This document shows positions 46,817-55,040 of a stretch of DNA of 64,000 nt, piece by piece (the first letter of the stretch is position 1; every line of letters begins with the position of its first letter). This DNA comes from Halalkalibacter hemicellulosilyticusJCM 9152 (lineage in GTDB: Bacteria > Bacillota > Bacilli > Bacillales > Bacillaceae_D), in the NCBI RefSeq assembly GCF_000513115.1, contig NZ_BAUU01000011.1, forward strand, positions 1 to 64,000, read 5' to 3'. Below the pieces are notes generated by a model that worked only from the letters and a program-made list of their open reading frames with translations, was not told where the DNA came from and searched no databases. The position numbers and the translations under genes are program-made.

Positions 46817-47080
46817 ATGGAACTAATGGCTACAGTTATACCACTGATTTTAATGTTTGCGATTTTTTATTTCCTTTTAATTCGTCCACAGCAAAAGAAG
46901 CAGAAGGCGATTAATGAAATGCACAGTGCATTACAACGTGGAGATAAAATTATTACGATTGGTGGCTTACACGGTACAATTGATGCCATTGATGAAGATC
47001 GCGTTGTGATCCTTGTTAATGACAACCGTAAGCTTACTTTTGATCGCACAGCTATTCGTGAAATTGTTAACCCAGATTGA
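46817..47080 (+). CDS. yajC: Preprotein translocase accessory subunit YajC
   Basis: An 87-residue protein (YrbF in B. subtilis) with one membrane helix followed by FLLIRPQQKKQKAINEM and a compact cytoplasmic domain. It associates with SecDF-YajC. GGGAGGG decides the ATG at 46817. It follows tgt closely. Confidence 0.93.
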   Translation: MELMATVIPLILMFAIFYFLLIRPQQKKQKAINEMHSALQRGDKIITIGGLHGTIDAIDEDRVVILVNDNRKLTFDRTAIREIVNPD

Positions 47081-47121
47081 TACATAGTAAGGGATAACGG
47101 ATCCATGTGCGAACATAGATC

Positions 47122-47164
47122 AAAAAAAGATTCTCAACCTTTTTCGGGTGGGAATCTTTTTTAT
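47122..47164 (+). terminator. ruvAB-queA-tgt-yajC operon terminator
   Basis: AAAAAGATTCTCAACC / GGGTGGGAATCTTTTTT hairpin with a T run. Confidence 0.85.
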
Positions 47165-47308
47165 TTTAAAGAATAAGAAAGTATAAAATTCGAGGAAGGA
47201 AATGTGGGAAGGACCGATGAAGAGAGCGGGACAATTCAATGACGAGCGCTGGCTTCGCACGTTACGCGTTTTTCTAAAAGAACCCCACTTTCAAAAAAAC
47301 GTAAACCG

Positions 47309-47363
47309 TTGTAACGGCTCCACACAACGCTAATAAGAAAAGACTTGTATCGCGGTTTTTCTT
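47309..47363 (+). repeat. Dispersed repeat B, copy 3
   Basis: TTGTAACGGCTCCACACAACGCT, then AAGAAAAGACTTGTATCGCGGTTTTTCTTA, matching 42578-42630. It stands just beyond the stop of the convergent yrzE gene. Nothing else is recognised in 47165-47308. Confidence 0.7.
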
Positions 47364-47374
47364 AAATGATTCGA

Positions 47375-47749
47375 TTATTCACTCGAAAGATTAACTCCAA
47401 CGATTCCACCAATGGCTCCAGTTAATATATATAATCCATGGAAAAGGTATTGTTCATTTGAAAAATGAACATCATAGCCTAAAAATTGAATAAGAAATGT
47501 GAGTAAAGAGAACATAAGCGCCGTTATAGCTCCTACTAATAAGCCTTTTTCTTTCGCACGTCCTCCTGCCATTAATCCTCCAATAAACATCGCTAAAAAG
47601 GCAATCGCAATAATAAACCAATGTACAGATTGTTCTGTTAGTGAGCTAAATGACAAAATGAGCGAAATAATAAGGCTCGTCGTCAAAATAAGGACGAGAA
47701 TGGTCATGAAACCGAATAAAATCGCGGGGAAAAATCCTCGGTTACTCAT
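47375..47749 (-). CDS. yrzE: TIGR04086 membrane protein (YrzE-like)
   Basis: A 124-residue protein with four predicted helices (about 10-33, 43-62, 69-90, 103-120), including MFIGGLMAGGRAKEKG. This is the TIGR04086/YrzE pattern, function unknown. In B. subtilis yrzE lies between yajC (yrbF) and yrbG; here the place is the same but the gene is on the minus strand. Confidence 0.75.
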   Translation of the reverse strand: MSNRGFFPAILFGFMTILVLILTTSLIISLILSFSSLTEQSVHWFIIAIAFLAMFIGGLMAGGRAKEKGLLVGAITALMFSLLTFLIQFLGYDVHFSNEQYLFHGLYILTGAIGGIVGVNLSSE

Positions 47750-47895
47750 AAACTAAGACACACCTTTCTGATTATATTTTATTAAAGCTTATTCAGGCTT
47801 GTTCAAAATAGACGTATTTCCTGAAAGAAAAGGTAGACATGTTTAAGAAAGACAAGTCATACGATGGTAGAAATGAGTGGAAGGGAGTTCATTTC

Positions 47896-49185
47896 ATGGC
47901 CGTCACCTTAGCCTTAGTTATTTTTTTAGCGAGCTATTTTTTTATCATCATTGAAAAGTTTAATCGAGCGGTGATTGCTTGTTTTGGTGGAGTTCTTATG
48001 CTCGTTTTCGGTGTATATGATATTAATATTGCTTTTTTACATCATATTGATTGGCATACGATTACGTTGCTATTAGCAATGATGATTTTAGTTTCCATTA
48101 CGAGTCAGAGTGGCTTTTTTGAATATATAGCTGTTTCTTTAGCAAAAAGAGTACAAGGGCGTCCACTACCGTTACTCTTTGCTGTAGCAAGTCTAACAGC
48201 TGTGGGTTCAGCATTTTTAAATAATGTGACGACTGTTTTATTGCTAGTACCGATTATTTTTACATTAACGTCATTATTGAAGTTACCACCAGTTCCCTTT
48301 TTGCTAACGGTTGTGATGGCATCTAATATTGGAGGAACGGCAACGCTTATTGGTGATCCTCCGAATTTAATGATTGGTCAAGCAGTGTCACATTTAACCT
48401 TTAATGATTTTTTAATTCATTTAAGTCCTGTTGTCATATTGATCTTTTTTATAGTGATGTTTGGACTGCTTTGGTTGTATCGCAAACAATTGCTTGTATC
48501 GGATGAAGATCGAAAGAAGTTAATGGCGATTAATCCTGCTCTCTATATAAAAAATAAGACATTACTCGTTAAATCTGTCTCGATATTAACGATTACGACG
48601 ATTGGCTTTATCGTTCAACCTTTTATTCATGTTGATTTAACAAGCATTGCTATGGTCGGTGCACTATTATTAATGCTTGTCACACATGACGAGCAGGATA
48701 TGGAGGAGGTTTTTCGCTCGGTTGAGTGGGTAACCTTGTTTTTCTTTGTTGGTCTTTTTTTACTTGTTGGTGGTCTAAAGGAAGTTGGAATTATAGATGA
48801 ACTGGCAAAAGCAATTATTTATTATACAGAAGGGGACTTACCGAAAACAGCGATTTTTATTTTATGGGGTTCGGGTATATTATCAGGCTTTGTTGATAAC
48901 ATTCCTTTTGTAGCGGCAATGATTCCGGTCATATTGGAATTCCAAGAGTTTGGGATGAATGAATTAGATCCACTTTGGTGGGCATTAGCGCTAGGTGCCT
49001 GCTTAGGTGGAAACGCAACGATTATTGGGGCGACAGCTAATGTAATTGTTGCTGGGATGGCACTACGAGCGAAATGTCCATTTAGTTATTGGGAATTTCT
49101 AAAGGTCGGTGCTCCAATTGCTTTTGTTTCCTTTTTCATTTCGACTATTTATTTATATTTTCGTTATTTAGTTGAGTTCCTGTAA
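47896..49185 (+). CDS. ArsB/NhaD-superfamily anion/ion permease
   Basis: A 429-residue polytopic membrane protein with about eleven helices. The duplicated signatures FLNNVTTVLLLVPI with GGTATLIGDPPN and FVDNIPFVAAMIP with GGNATIIGATANV are diagnostic of the ion-transporter superfamily (ArsB, NhaD, P-protein). Substrate cannot be told: no ars genes are near, and a Na+/H+ antiporter role would suit an alkaliphile. GGAAGGGAG gives the ATG at 47896; earlier codons look untranslated. Confidence 0.88.
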   Translation: MAVTLALVIFLASYFFIIIEKFNRAVIACFGGVLMLVFGVYDINIAFLHHIDWHTITLLLAMMILVSITSQSGFFEYIAVSLAKRVQGRPLPLLFAVASLTAVGSAFLNNVTTVLLLVPIIFTLTSLLKLPPVPFLLTVVMASNIGGTATLIGDPPNLMIGQAVSHLTFNDFLIHLSPVVILIFFIVMFGLLWLYRKQLLVSDEDRKKLMAINPALYIKNKTLLVKSVSILTITTIGFIVQPFIHVDLTSIAMVGALLLMLVTHDEQDMEEVFRSVEWVTLFFFVGLFLLVGGLKEVGIIDELAKAIIYYTEGDLPKTAIFILWGSGILSGFVDNIPFVAAMIPVILEFQEFGMNELDPLWWALALGACLGGNATIIGATANVIVAGMALRAKCPFSYWEFLKVGAPIAFVSFFISTIYLYFRYLVEFL

Positions 49186-49255
49186 CTACCATCTGAATAA
49201 GATGTAAATTAGGTCATACTACAATTATAAGGAAAATTAAAAGGAGAGCGTGCTG

Positions 49256-49774
49256 ATGGATTATTTAACAATCATCGTTAGGGCAGTGTTCATTTATTTC
49301 ATTGTGCTTTTCGCGATACGATTGTGTCAGAAGCGTGAATGGTTAAATATCGTTGTCGTCTTTATGATTGCTCAGCTCGGTGTCGTATTTCTTATTTATG
49401 TTGAGAAGCCCCTTTTACTCTTTTTGCTTCCGACTCTTACCTTACTTCTTATTCATTTATTATATATGTGGCTTGTGAAGAAAGAGGAAGAAATGGTTGA
49501 GCGTTTTCAAGATAACGGTGAGAAACAGCAGTTGCTCCAACAAATGATCGAAAACAGTCATTCGATGAACGAGGATGTAAGAAGACGAACGGTTATATTA
49601 ATTATTGATGGTCAAATTCAATTTCAATCTCTTCAAGACTTGAAAAAAACAGAATTTTGGCTAAGAAAGCAGCTGAAACAGCTTGGTTATCGAAGCGTAA
49701 AGGCTATTTCCTACTGCTCACTTAAGGATGAAGGAACATTTTATATAGAAGAAAGTTCACAGGATTATTCGTGA
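49256..49774 (+). CDS. yrbG: DUF421-like membrane protein YrbG
   Basis: A 172-residue protein: two to three membrane helices in the first 75 residues, then a cytoplasmic domain with RRRTVILIIDGQIQFQSL and FWLRKQLKQLGYRSVKAISYCSL. Resembles YrbG, a short relative of YetF/DUF421 proteins, function unknown. AAAGGAGAG places the start at ATG 49256. The spoVB gene expected next in B. subtilis is not present. Confidence 0.75.
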   Translation: MDYLTIIVRAVFIYFIVLFAIRLCQKREWLNIVVVFMIAQLGVVFLIYVEKPLLLFLLPTLTLLLIHLLYMWLVKKEEEMVERFQDNGEKQQLLQQMIENSHSMNEDVRRRTVILIIDGQIQFQSLQDLKKTEFWLRKQLKQLGYRSVKAISYCSLKDEGTFYIEESSQDYS

Positions 49775-49867
49775 AAGGAACAAAGAGTTTTAAAAGAGAG
49801 TGATTGGTTCCTAATCATTACTCATTTTTGAAAAAAGTGACTCCACACGCCTTCATTAAAAACAGGC

Positions 49868-49905
49868 AGGCACTGAAAAAGAGGATTTGTACTTTTTCAG
49901 TGCCT
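49868..49905. repeat. Repeat A hairpin, perfect copy
   Basis: AGGCACTGAAAAAG and CTTTTTCAGTGCCT are perfect 14-nt arms around AGGATTTGTA. It lies between yrbG (+) and azoR (-). A weaker hairpin (GAGTGATTGG / AATCATTACTC, about 49797-49826) stands just before it and probably ends yrbG. Confidence 0.8.
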
Positions 49906-49993
49906 TAGATTTGATGAGCTATGGTTTCACTTACTAGAACCCACTCGTAGGTAGCTTTTAATATTAAGCAACGGTTTCATCTATTGTATACGA

Positions 49994-50620
49994 TTACCAC
50001 TGCTGAGCAACTTTTTTCGCTTGCTCAATTCCTTTAGCGACAATAGCTTCAGCTTCATCAGGGAATTGATTGTGGCCTTCGATAATAACCTTTGTAAGAT
50101 CAGTAACACCCCAAAATTGAAGCAGTGCTGTAACATAGTTGACGGCCATTTCATTTGCTTGTGCTGGCCCCTCTGAATAAACACCACCACGAGCATTTAA
50201 CAGGACAACCTTCTTCTCAGGTAGTAACCCAACTGGTCCTTCAGGTGTATAACGGAACGTTTTGCCTGCTTGAGCTAAATAATCTAGATATGTGTGTAAC
50301 ACGGCAGGAACCGTAAAGTTCCAAAGTGGGAATGCAAAAACGACTTTATCTGCATCTAAAAATTGATTAAGGTAGTGGCTTACTAAATTTGCTGATTCTT
50401 GCTCATTAGCTGTAAGTTCGATTCCGTTACCTAATTTGAACATCCCGTTAATTTTATCTGTGTCATAATAAGGTAAGTTTTCTTTGAATAGGTCAAGCTC
50501 AATGATTTCATCCTCCGGGTGAGTCTCCTTGTACTCCTTAAGAAACGCTTCGTATAATTGCACACTAATTGCTTGTTCTGCTGGTCGAGAATTTGCTTTA
50601 ATAAATAATACGTTTGCCAT
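49994..50620 (-). CDS. azoR: FMN-dependent NADH:azoreductase
   Basis: A 208-residue flavodoxin-like quinone/azo reductase. It starts MANVLFIKANSRPAEQAIS and has PLWNFTVPAVLHTYLDYLAQAGKTFRY and LLNARGGVYS, the AzoR landmarks. The family protects from quinones and thiol-reactive compounds. The ATG at 50620 is chosen since an earlier in-frame TTG overlaps the GGAGG site. Two palindromes upstream suggest control by the adjacent MarR protein. Confidence 0.93.
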   Translation of the reverse strand: MANVLFIKANSRPAEQAISVQLYEAFLKEYKETHPEDEIIELDLFKENLPYYDTDKINGMFKLGNGIELTANEQESANLVSHYLNQFLDADKVVFAFPLWNFTVPAVLHTYLDYLAQAGKTFRYTPEGPVGLLPEKKVVLLNARGGVYSEGPAQANEMAVNYVTALLQFWGVTDLTKVIIEGHNQFPDEAEAIVAKGIEQAKKVAQQW

Positions 50621-50650
50621 GAATAAAAAAACCTCCAACTGAATGTATAT

Positions 50651-50666
50651 GGTTGCTGTAGCAACC
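50651..50666. promoter_or_regulatory. MarR-type operator 1 upstream of azoR
   Basis: GGTTGCTGTAGCAACC is a perfect palindrome about 30 nt before the azoR start, likely downstream of the promoter. It shares the half-site GTTGCT with the next site. Confidence 0.65.
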
Positions 50667-50680
50667 TTTTTCTTGTATAA

Positions 50681-50695
50681 GTTGTTATAGCAACA
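50681..50695. promoter_or_regulatory. MarR-type operator 2 upstream of azoR
   Basis: GTTGTTATAGCAAC, an imperfect copy of the same palindrome (GTTGCTAT/ATAGCAAC), overlapping the probable azoR promoter. Bound by the MarR protein encoded just upstream, by inference. Confidence 0.6.
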
Positions 50696-50730
50696 ATTTA
50701 ATGATAAAAAGAGCGCAAGGTGCTCGCTCT

Positions 50731-51162
50731 CTACTGAACATTTTCTCTAATTTTCAAAAGTAACCGCTCGAGCTCATGAATCTCATCTTGGGACAGACCT
50801 TTTGTAACATGATTGTTAAATTGTTCGGCGATTGGAATGATTTCATCGCCTAATTTTTGTCCACAAGCTGTTAAGTAGAGCTTCATTAGTCGTCTATCGT
50901 TAGGACAATGCTCTCGTTTGACAAAGCCTTTTGCTTCTAAACTTGCCGCCATTCGTGCAATATTCGTTTTATCTTTATTTAGTTTTTCAACTAGTTGATT
51001 TTGTGATAATCCATCTTTCTCCCATAGCAGCAGCATAATAAGGTTCTGCTCTGGTGCAAGATTAAAGGGGGCAAGCTTAGATTTAATGACACTTGTTAGG
51101 ACTAAGTCTGTTCTATGAATGGCAATACTAATGTAATCCTGAAACGTTAGATTCAAGTTCAT
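50731..51162 (-). CDS. MarR-family transcriptional regulator
   Basis: A 143-residue winged-helix protein: LAPEQNLIMLLLWEKDGLSQNQLVEKLNKDKTNIARMAASLEAKGFVKRE covers the recognition helix and the wing is NDRRLMKLYLTACG (about 90-105). It lies directly upstream of azoR on the same strand, with two palindromes between. Its likely role is repression of azoR, and perhaps itself, released by electrophiles such as quinones. Only one cysteine pair (near C87, C105) is available if it were redox-controlled. Confidence 0.88.
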   Translation of the reverse strand: MNLNLTFQDYISIAIHRTDLVLTSVIKSKLAPFNLAPEQNLIMLLLWEKDGLSQNQLVEKLNKDKTNIARMAASLEAKGFVKREHCPNDRRLMKLYLTACGQKLGDEIIPIAEQFNNHVTKGLSQDEIHELERLLLKIRENVQ

Positions 51163-51301
51163 CCCTCACTATTTAGTTGCTACACATACTAAGTGACAAA
51201 AGTCAGTATAACGAATGATGAATAGAATTGTCAAATAGAATCATTCTCAATCATAAAAAACATTGATAGGTGGGTAAAGGGTCAATGCGTGATTAGATTT
51301 A

Positions 51302-52390
51302 TTATTGACGAACGGTGTATTTGCCGTTATGTATTTCTATCAAGCCTTCTGCTACAAACCGGGCTATGTGAAAAGCACCTAGCTCTGAAAAGTGAGTATC
51401 GTCCATTACTCGTTCAGGATGAAATCCAAATTCTGAAGGTTCGAGCCACATAAAGAGACTCTTGGATGTTCGTGGTCCTAAACGTTCAAAAAGAGATTGG
51501 CTTTTCATAGCGAGATCAATATAACTTACGTTTTGCTTAGTAGCGACTTTTTTCATAGCTTGCAAATAATTATCGTGTGTATTCATAATCTTTTCGTTTT
51601 GATCAAATTTACGGCGATGTATTGGGGTCACAAGAATAGGATGAGCACCATGCTTTTTAGCAGTATGTATGAATGTATTCAAGTTAGCTGTGTATGATGT
51701 AAAAGGCTGTGTACCATCTTTATTATCTTTTTCGTCGTTATGACCGAATTGAATCAACATAATATCATTTTTTTTAAGTTGTTTCTCGACTTCTTCAAGT
51801 CGTTTTTCCTTGATAAAGCTTTTCGTACTTCTGCCGGAACGTGCATGGTTTGAAATAACGGCGTGTTCGGTTATGAAGCTTGGTAGAAATTGTCCCCAGC
51901 CTGTGTAGGGATATTGACTGGATGGTTGGTTCACAACCGTAGAATCTCCACAGAGGAAAATTGTACGAATATCATGATGGCGTGATAATTCAATTGAGCG
52001 GATAGCTGGGTGCGTACCTGTAAAAGCGAGACGGAGCTCGTTTGAATGAACAGGAACTGCAGCAAGCATCGTTTTCGATTGTCCTTTAGCAACATGAATG
52101 AGATGATGAATTCTTTGTCCAGCACCTGCAATAATGGTCGTGCACGAATCATAGTGATCTGAACCGAAAGTGATTTTCATTTGATAGTTTCCGTTTTCTA
52201 CTTGAATGATTAAGCTAGGAGCAAACGGGAGTGTATAGTTCCCCGGGTAAGAGTCATGCTTGTCTTCATTATTTGAAATAGGTGTATTAAATAGAAATCC
52301 ATAGCCTTTGTAAGGGGAAAAGAGTGTATCTGGAGATAAAAAAACAACGTTATTATTACATGTTAATTCAAAGCCTTCTAACAAAGCCAT
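51302..52390 (-). CDS. Rhamnogalacturonan acetylesterase-like SGNH hydrolase (CE12)
   Basis: A 362-residue protein. The N-terminal 135 residues are a beta-rich domain, followed by an SGNH esterase domain: block I FLCGDSTV (nucleophile S150), block III FGHND (N217) and block V DDTHFSELGA (D329, H332). This fits CE12 rhamnogalacturonan acetylesterases. There is no signal peptide, so it would act on oligosaccharides inside the cell, like YesT/YesY of B. subtilis, but no pectin-utilisation genes are nearby. AAGGAGG precedes the ATG. Confidence 0.85.
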   Translation of the reverse strand: MALLEGFELTCNNNVVFLSPDTLFSPYKGYGFLFNTPISNNEDKHDSYPGNYTLPFAPSLIIQVENGNYQMKITFGSDHYDSCTTIIAGAGQRIHHLIHVAKGQSKTMLAAVPVHSNELRLAFTGTHPAIRSIELSRHHDIRTIFLCGDSTVVNQPSSQYPYTGWGQFLPSFITEHAVISNHARSGRSTKSFIKEKRLEEVEKQLKKNDIMLIQFGHNDEKDNKDGTQPFTSYTANLNTFIHTAKKHGAHPILVTPIHRRKFDQNEKIMNTHDNYLQAMKKVATKQNVSYIDLAMKSQSLFERLGPRTSKSLFMWLEPSEFGFHPERVMDDTHFSELGAFHIARFVAEGLIEIHNGKYTVRQ

Positions 52391-52605
52391 ATAAATTCCT
52401 CCTTATTGTGCTTAAAATGAGTATAACTGATTTAGACTCATTTTTTTAATTTTTTTCTAAATTAGTTAAATGATAATTAACAAAATGATGGGGACATTCT
52501 TCAAAAGAATGCAACAGTTATCGGCTTTTTAATTTGATTCACAGTGAATTTGATCGTTTATTGAAAGAATGGTGAGAACAAACTCATAAATAAAGGATGA
52601 AATGA

Positions 52606-52632
52606 TGAAACGAAAAGGAAGATAGACTCGTC
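52606..52632 (+). promoter_or_regulatory. ECF-type promoter of the sigma-PadR-SEDS operon
   Basis: TGAAAC (52606-52611) and CGTC (52629-52632) are 17 nt apart, the classic form recognised by Bacillus ECF sigma factors (TGAAAC, N16-17, CGTC). It lies about 25 nt before the sigma gene, implying positive autoregulation. Confidence 0.7.
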
Positions 52633-52657
52633 AAAGTGGTGAGGAAGGAGTGAGAGA

Positions 52658-53209
52658 ATGGAACGTGTCGAACTATTTGCGAAACATCAATCCGTTTCAT
52701 TACAGTATGAGAAACTTGATGAAATGATGGATTGCTACGGACAAGCTCTTCAGCAGCTTGTGTATACATATGTAAAAGATTACGCAACAGCAGAAGACTT
52801 AACCCAAGAAATATTTATTAAAGCTTTTAAAAAGCTACATACATTTCGCCAGCAATCATCAATTAAGACGTGGTTGTTTCGAATTGCAATGAATCATTGT
52901 AAAGATTATTTAAAAAGTTGGCACCATCGCCAAATTATACTTGATAACGATTTAGTTCATAATACGATCGCAAATGAAGTTCAAATTGAGCAGAGATTCA
53001 TGCAGCAGTCTGAAGAGCAAAGGCTTGTGAATGCTGTGTTACAGCTACCGTTAACGTATAGAGAAGTTGTTTATTTGTATTATTACGAGGAATGGACGAT
53101 AAAAGAAATCAGTCAATTAACTCATAAAAATGAAAATACGATCAAAACGAGATTAAATCGAGCTAGAAAGTTGATTAAAGATCAATTAAGTCAGGAGGGG
53201 AACGAATGA
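52658..53209 (+). CDS. ECF-type RNA polymerase sigma factor
   Basis: A 183-residue sigma factor. Region 2 (about 25-95) contains AEDLTQEIFIKAFKKLHTFR and KTWLFRIAMNHCKDYLKS; region 4 (about 125-178) contains LPLTYREVVYLYYYEEWTIKEISQLTHKNENTIKTRLNRARKLIK. The two are joined by a linker with no extra domain. AAGGAG precedes the ATG. It overlaps the PadR gene by 4 nt. No classical membrane anti-sigma gene follows. Related in layout to SigX/SigM/SigV, but I cannot name an orthologue. Confidence 0.93.
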   Translation: MERVELFAKHQSVSLQYEKLDEMMDCYGQALQQLVYTYVKDYATAEDLTQEIFIKAFKKLHTFRQQSSIKTWLFRIAMNHCKDYLKSWHHRQIILDNDLVHNTIANEVQIEQRFMQQSEEQRLVNAVLQLPLTYREVVYLYYYEEWTIKEISQLTHKNENTIKTRLNRARKLIKDQLSQEGNE

Positions 53210-53631
53210 GTGATCCACTAATGAACTTAAAAGACGCGTTGAACAAAACGGTATTTGAACGTGTGGAATTTACAGAAAAGCAAAAAAAGAAAACATTGAT
53301 ACAAGTCGACCCGTTGAAGCAACAAAAATTAGAAGCTATGATTTTGCAAACGTTATATGATTCAACTAAAACGGGGTTTACGATTCTTAAAGATTTAAAG
53401 AAGAGAATAGGGGAAGAGGATTTTCAAAAGAATGAAGGGTTCGTATATATTTTGTTACACCAATTAGAAAGCAAACGATATATTCAATCAAAATGGGAGG
53501 GTAACAAAGAATCGAGAATTAAATACTATCATATCGAAAACAAAGGAAGAAAACGCTTAGTTGAAATAGAAAATGAAGGGGAAAAAAAGACATCTTTTCG
53601 TCTAGACTGGGAAGGTGGTTTAAGAGGATGA
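53206..53631 (+). CDS. PadR-family regulator with anti-sigma-like N-terminus
   Basis: A 141-residue protein. Residues 37-125 form a PadR winged helix (LEAMILQTLYDSTKTGFTILKDLKK... with YILLHQLESKRYIQSKW as the wing region). The first 34 residues (LKDALNKTVFERVEFTEKQKKK) resemble the start of Bacillus membrane anti-sigma factors, though no membrane helix follows. It may therefore bind the sigma factor, repress the operon, or both. Start and stop overlap the neighbours by 4 nt (ATGA). Confidence 0.85.
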   Translation: MSDPLMNLKDALNKTVFERVEFTEKQKKKTLIQVDPLKQQKLEAMILQTLYDSTKTGFTILKDLKKRIGEEDFQKNEGFVYILLHQLESKRYIQSKWEGNKESRIKYYHIENKGRKRLVEIENEGEKKTSFRLDWEGGLRG

Positions 53632-54926
53632 GTAGGCTAGTGTTCAAACAATTTATAAACGAAGTAAAAGCACAAATCCGTTCTAAAGAAGCACAACAAT
53701 TTGTAGAGGCTGAATTGACGAATCACTTTATAGAGCGTAAACAAGAAATATTGACAGAAGGGTTATCTGAAATAGAATCAGAGAAGAAAGCAGTTGAACA
53801 ATTCGGAAATCCGTTAACACTTGGAAAGAAAATGCATCAAATTCATAAACCAAAAGTCGATTGGTTGACGATTGGGTTACTAGTGGCTGTTATTAGCATT
53901 GGAATGGTGACTTTATATTCTCTGCCAACATTTTCTGGAATCTCAAGTTTACATTATGTTCGAGTTCAACTCATTTCAAGCATCATTGCTTTAGCTGTTA
54001 TGACAGGGATCATGTTTTTTGATTATCGTAAAATGGAAAGATATTGGATGTGTTTTTTGTTTGTAGGGGTTATTTTATCCTTTCTATTCTTTTATTTAAG
54101 TTCTTCAAGAAACGGTATTCTCTATTTAGATATGAGGTATTTTGATATTACTTTTTGGTCTATAAACTTGTTATATATTCTTGCATTAGCGGGGATTTTA
54201 AGTTCAAAGCATTTAAAAGGCTTTATGAAAGTTTTATTAGCGACTGTTGTGATTTGGCTCGTAGTTGCTCTCACTTATTTTTTCCTAGGAAGTGCGATGA
54301 TCATCTATTTAGCTACATGTCTGATCATGGCGGCAGTAGCACCGATGGAGAGAAAAAGAACATTCTATATCGTAAATAGCGTTCTTTTATTAGTAGGGAG
54401 TACGATCTTCGCATTGTTTCTTGCAGAGCATCAAATGGAACGAATAGTAGGGTTTTTGTATTCAGAGGATTATGCAGATAGCTATGGCTATATCTACATC
54501 GTGATCAAACAACTATTGCAAGAGGCTACTTTTTGGGGGAATGATCAAACAATTATAGGTGAACAGCTCCCTGAAGCGCATACAGACTTCATTATTATTT
54601 CAATCATTCATCAGTTCGGTTGGGGGTTTGGAAGTTTAATATTTATTACGCTGTTTGCATTTCTAATTAGAACACTTCAAATTGTAAAGAAAACAAATGA
54701 TCCTTTTGGTCGAGTCATCGTTTTAGCAAGTGTGGCGATGATTGGGGTAACGAGCGTTTGGAATATGGGAATGGTTTTTGGACTATTACCGATAATAGGA
54801 ATCCCCTTGCCGTTCACAAGTTATGGAGGAGCATCCATGATTTTATATAGTATTTATGTTGGCTTTATTCTAAGTGTCTATCGAAGAAAAGATTTAGTCC
54901 AACATCAGATAAGTAGAGCTGTTTGA
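53628..54926 (+). CDS. FtsW/RodA/SpoVE (SEDS) glycosyltransferase with N-terminal prefix domain
   Basis: A 432-residue protein. Residues 1-75 are soluble and helical (EAELTNHFIERKQEILTEGLSEIE, then EQFGNPLTLGKKMHQIHKP), like the prefix domain attached to some permeases in sigma/PadR operons. Residues 78-425 carry about ten helices of SEDS type. HTDF holds the expected catalytic aspartate (D320), and GIPLPFTSYGGAS is at 391-403. After HTDF the usual acidic pair of RodA/FtsW reads HQ (328-329). SEDS proteins polymerise peptidoglycan with a class B PBP; no such partner is adjacent. Confidence 0.9.
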   Translation: MSRLVFKQFINEVKAQIRSKEAQQFVEAELTNHFIERKQEILTEGLSEIESEKKAVEQFGNPLTLGKKMHQIHKPKVDWLTIGLLVAVISIGMVTLYSLPTFSGISSLHYVRVQLISSIIALAVMTGIMFFDYRKMERYWMCFLFVGVILSFLFFYLSSSRNGILYLDMRYFDITFWSINLLYILALAGILSSKHLKGFMKVLLATVVIWLVVALTYFFLGSAMIIYLATCLIMAAVAPMERKRTFYIVNSVLLLVGSTIFALFLAEHQMERIVGFLYSEDYADSYGYIYIVIKQLLQEATFWGNDQTIIGEQLPEAHTDFIIISIIHQFGWGFGSLIFITLFAFLIRTLQIVKKTNDPFGRVIVLASVAMIGVTSVWNMGMVFGLLPIIGIPLPFTSYGGASMILYSIYVGFILSVYRRKDLVQHQISRAV

Positions 54927-54945
54927 ATCGTAGACAGCTCTTTTT
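54915..54945 (+). terminator. Terminator of the sigma-PadR-SEDS operon
   Basis: AGAGCTGT / ACAGCTCT stem with TTTTT, overlapping the stop of the SEDS gene. Confidence 0.85.
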
Positions 54946-55040
54946 CGTATATTTTTGAAGGAAAGGATGAGATCGTTTAGAAATAGTATAACAGGGAATA
55001 TCATTCGTATGAGAAAAGGATAGGAAGGGTTGTGTCGAAC

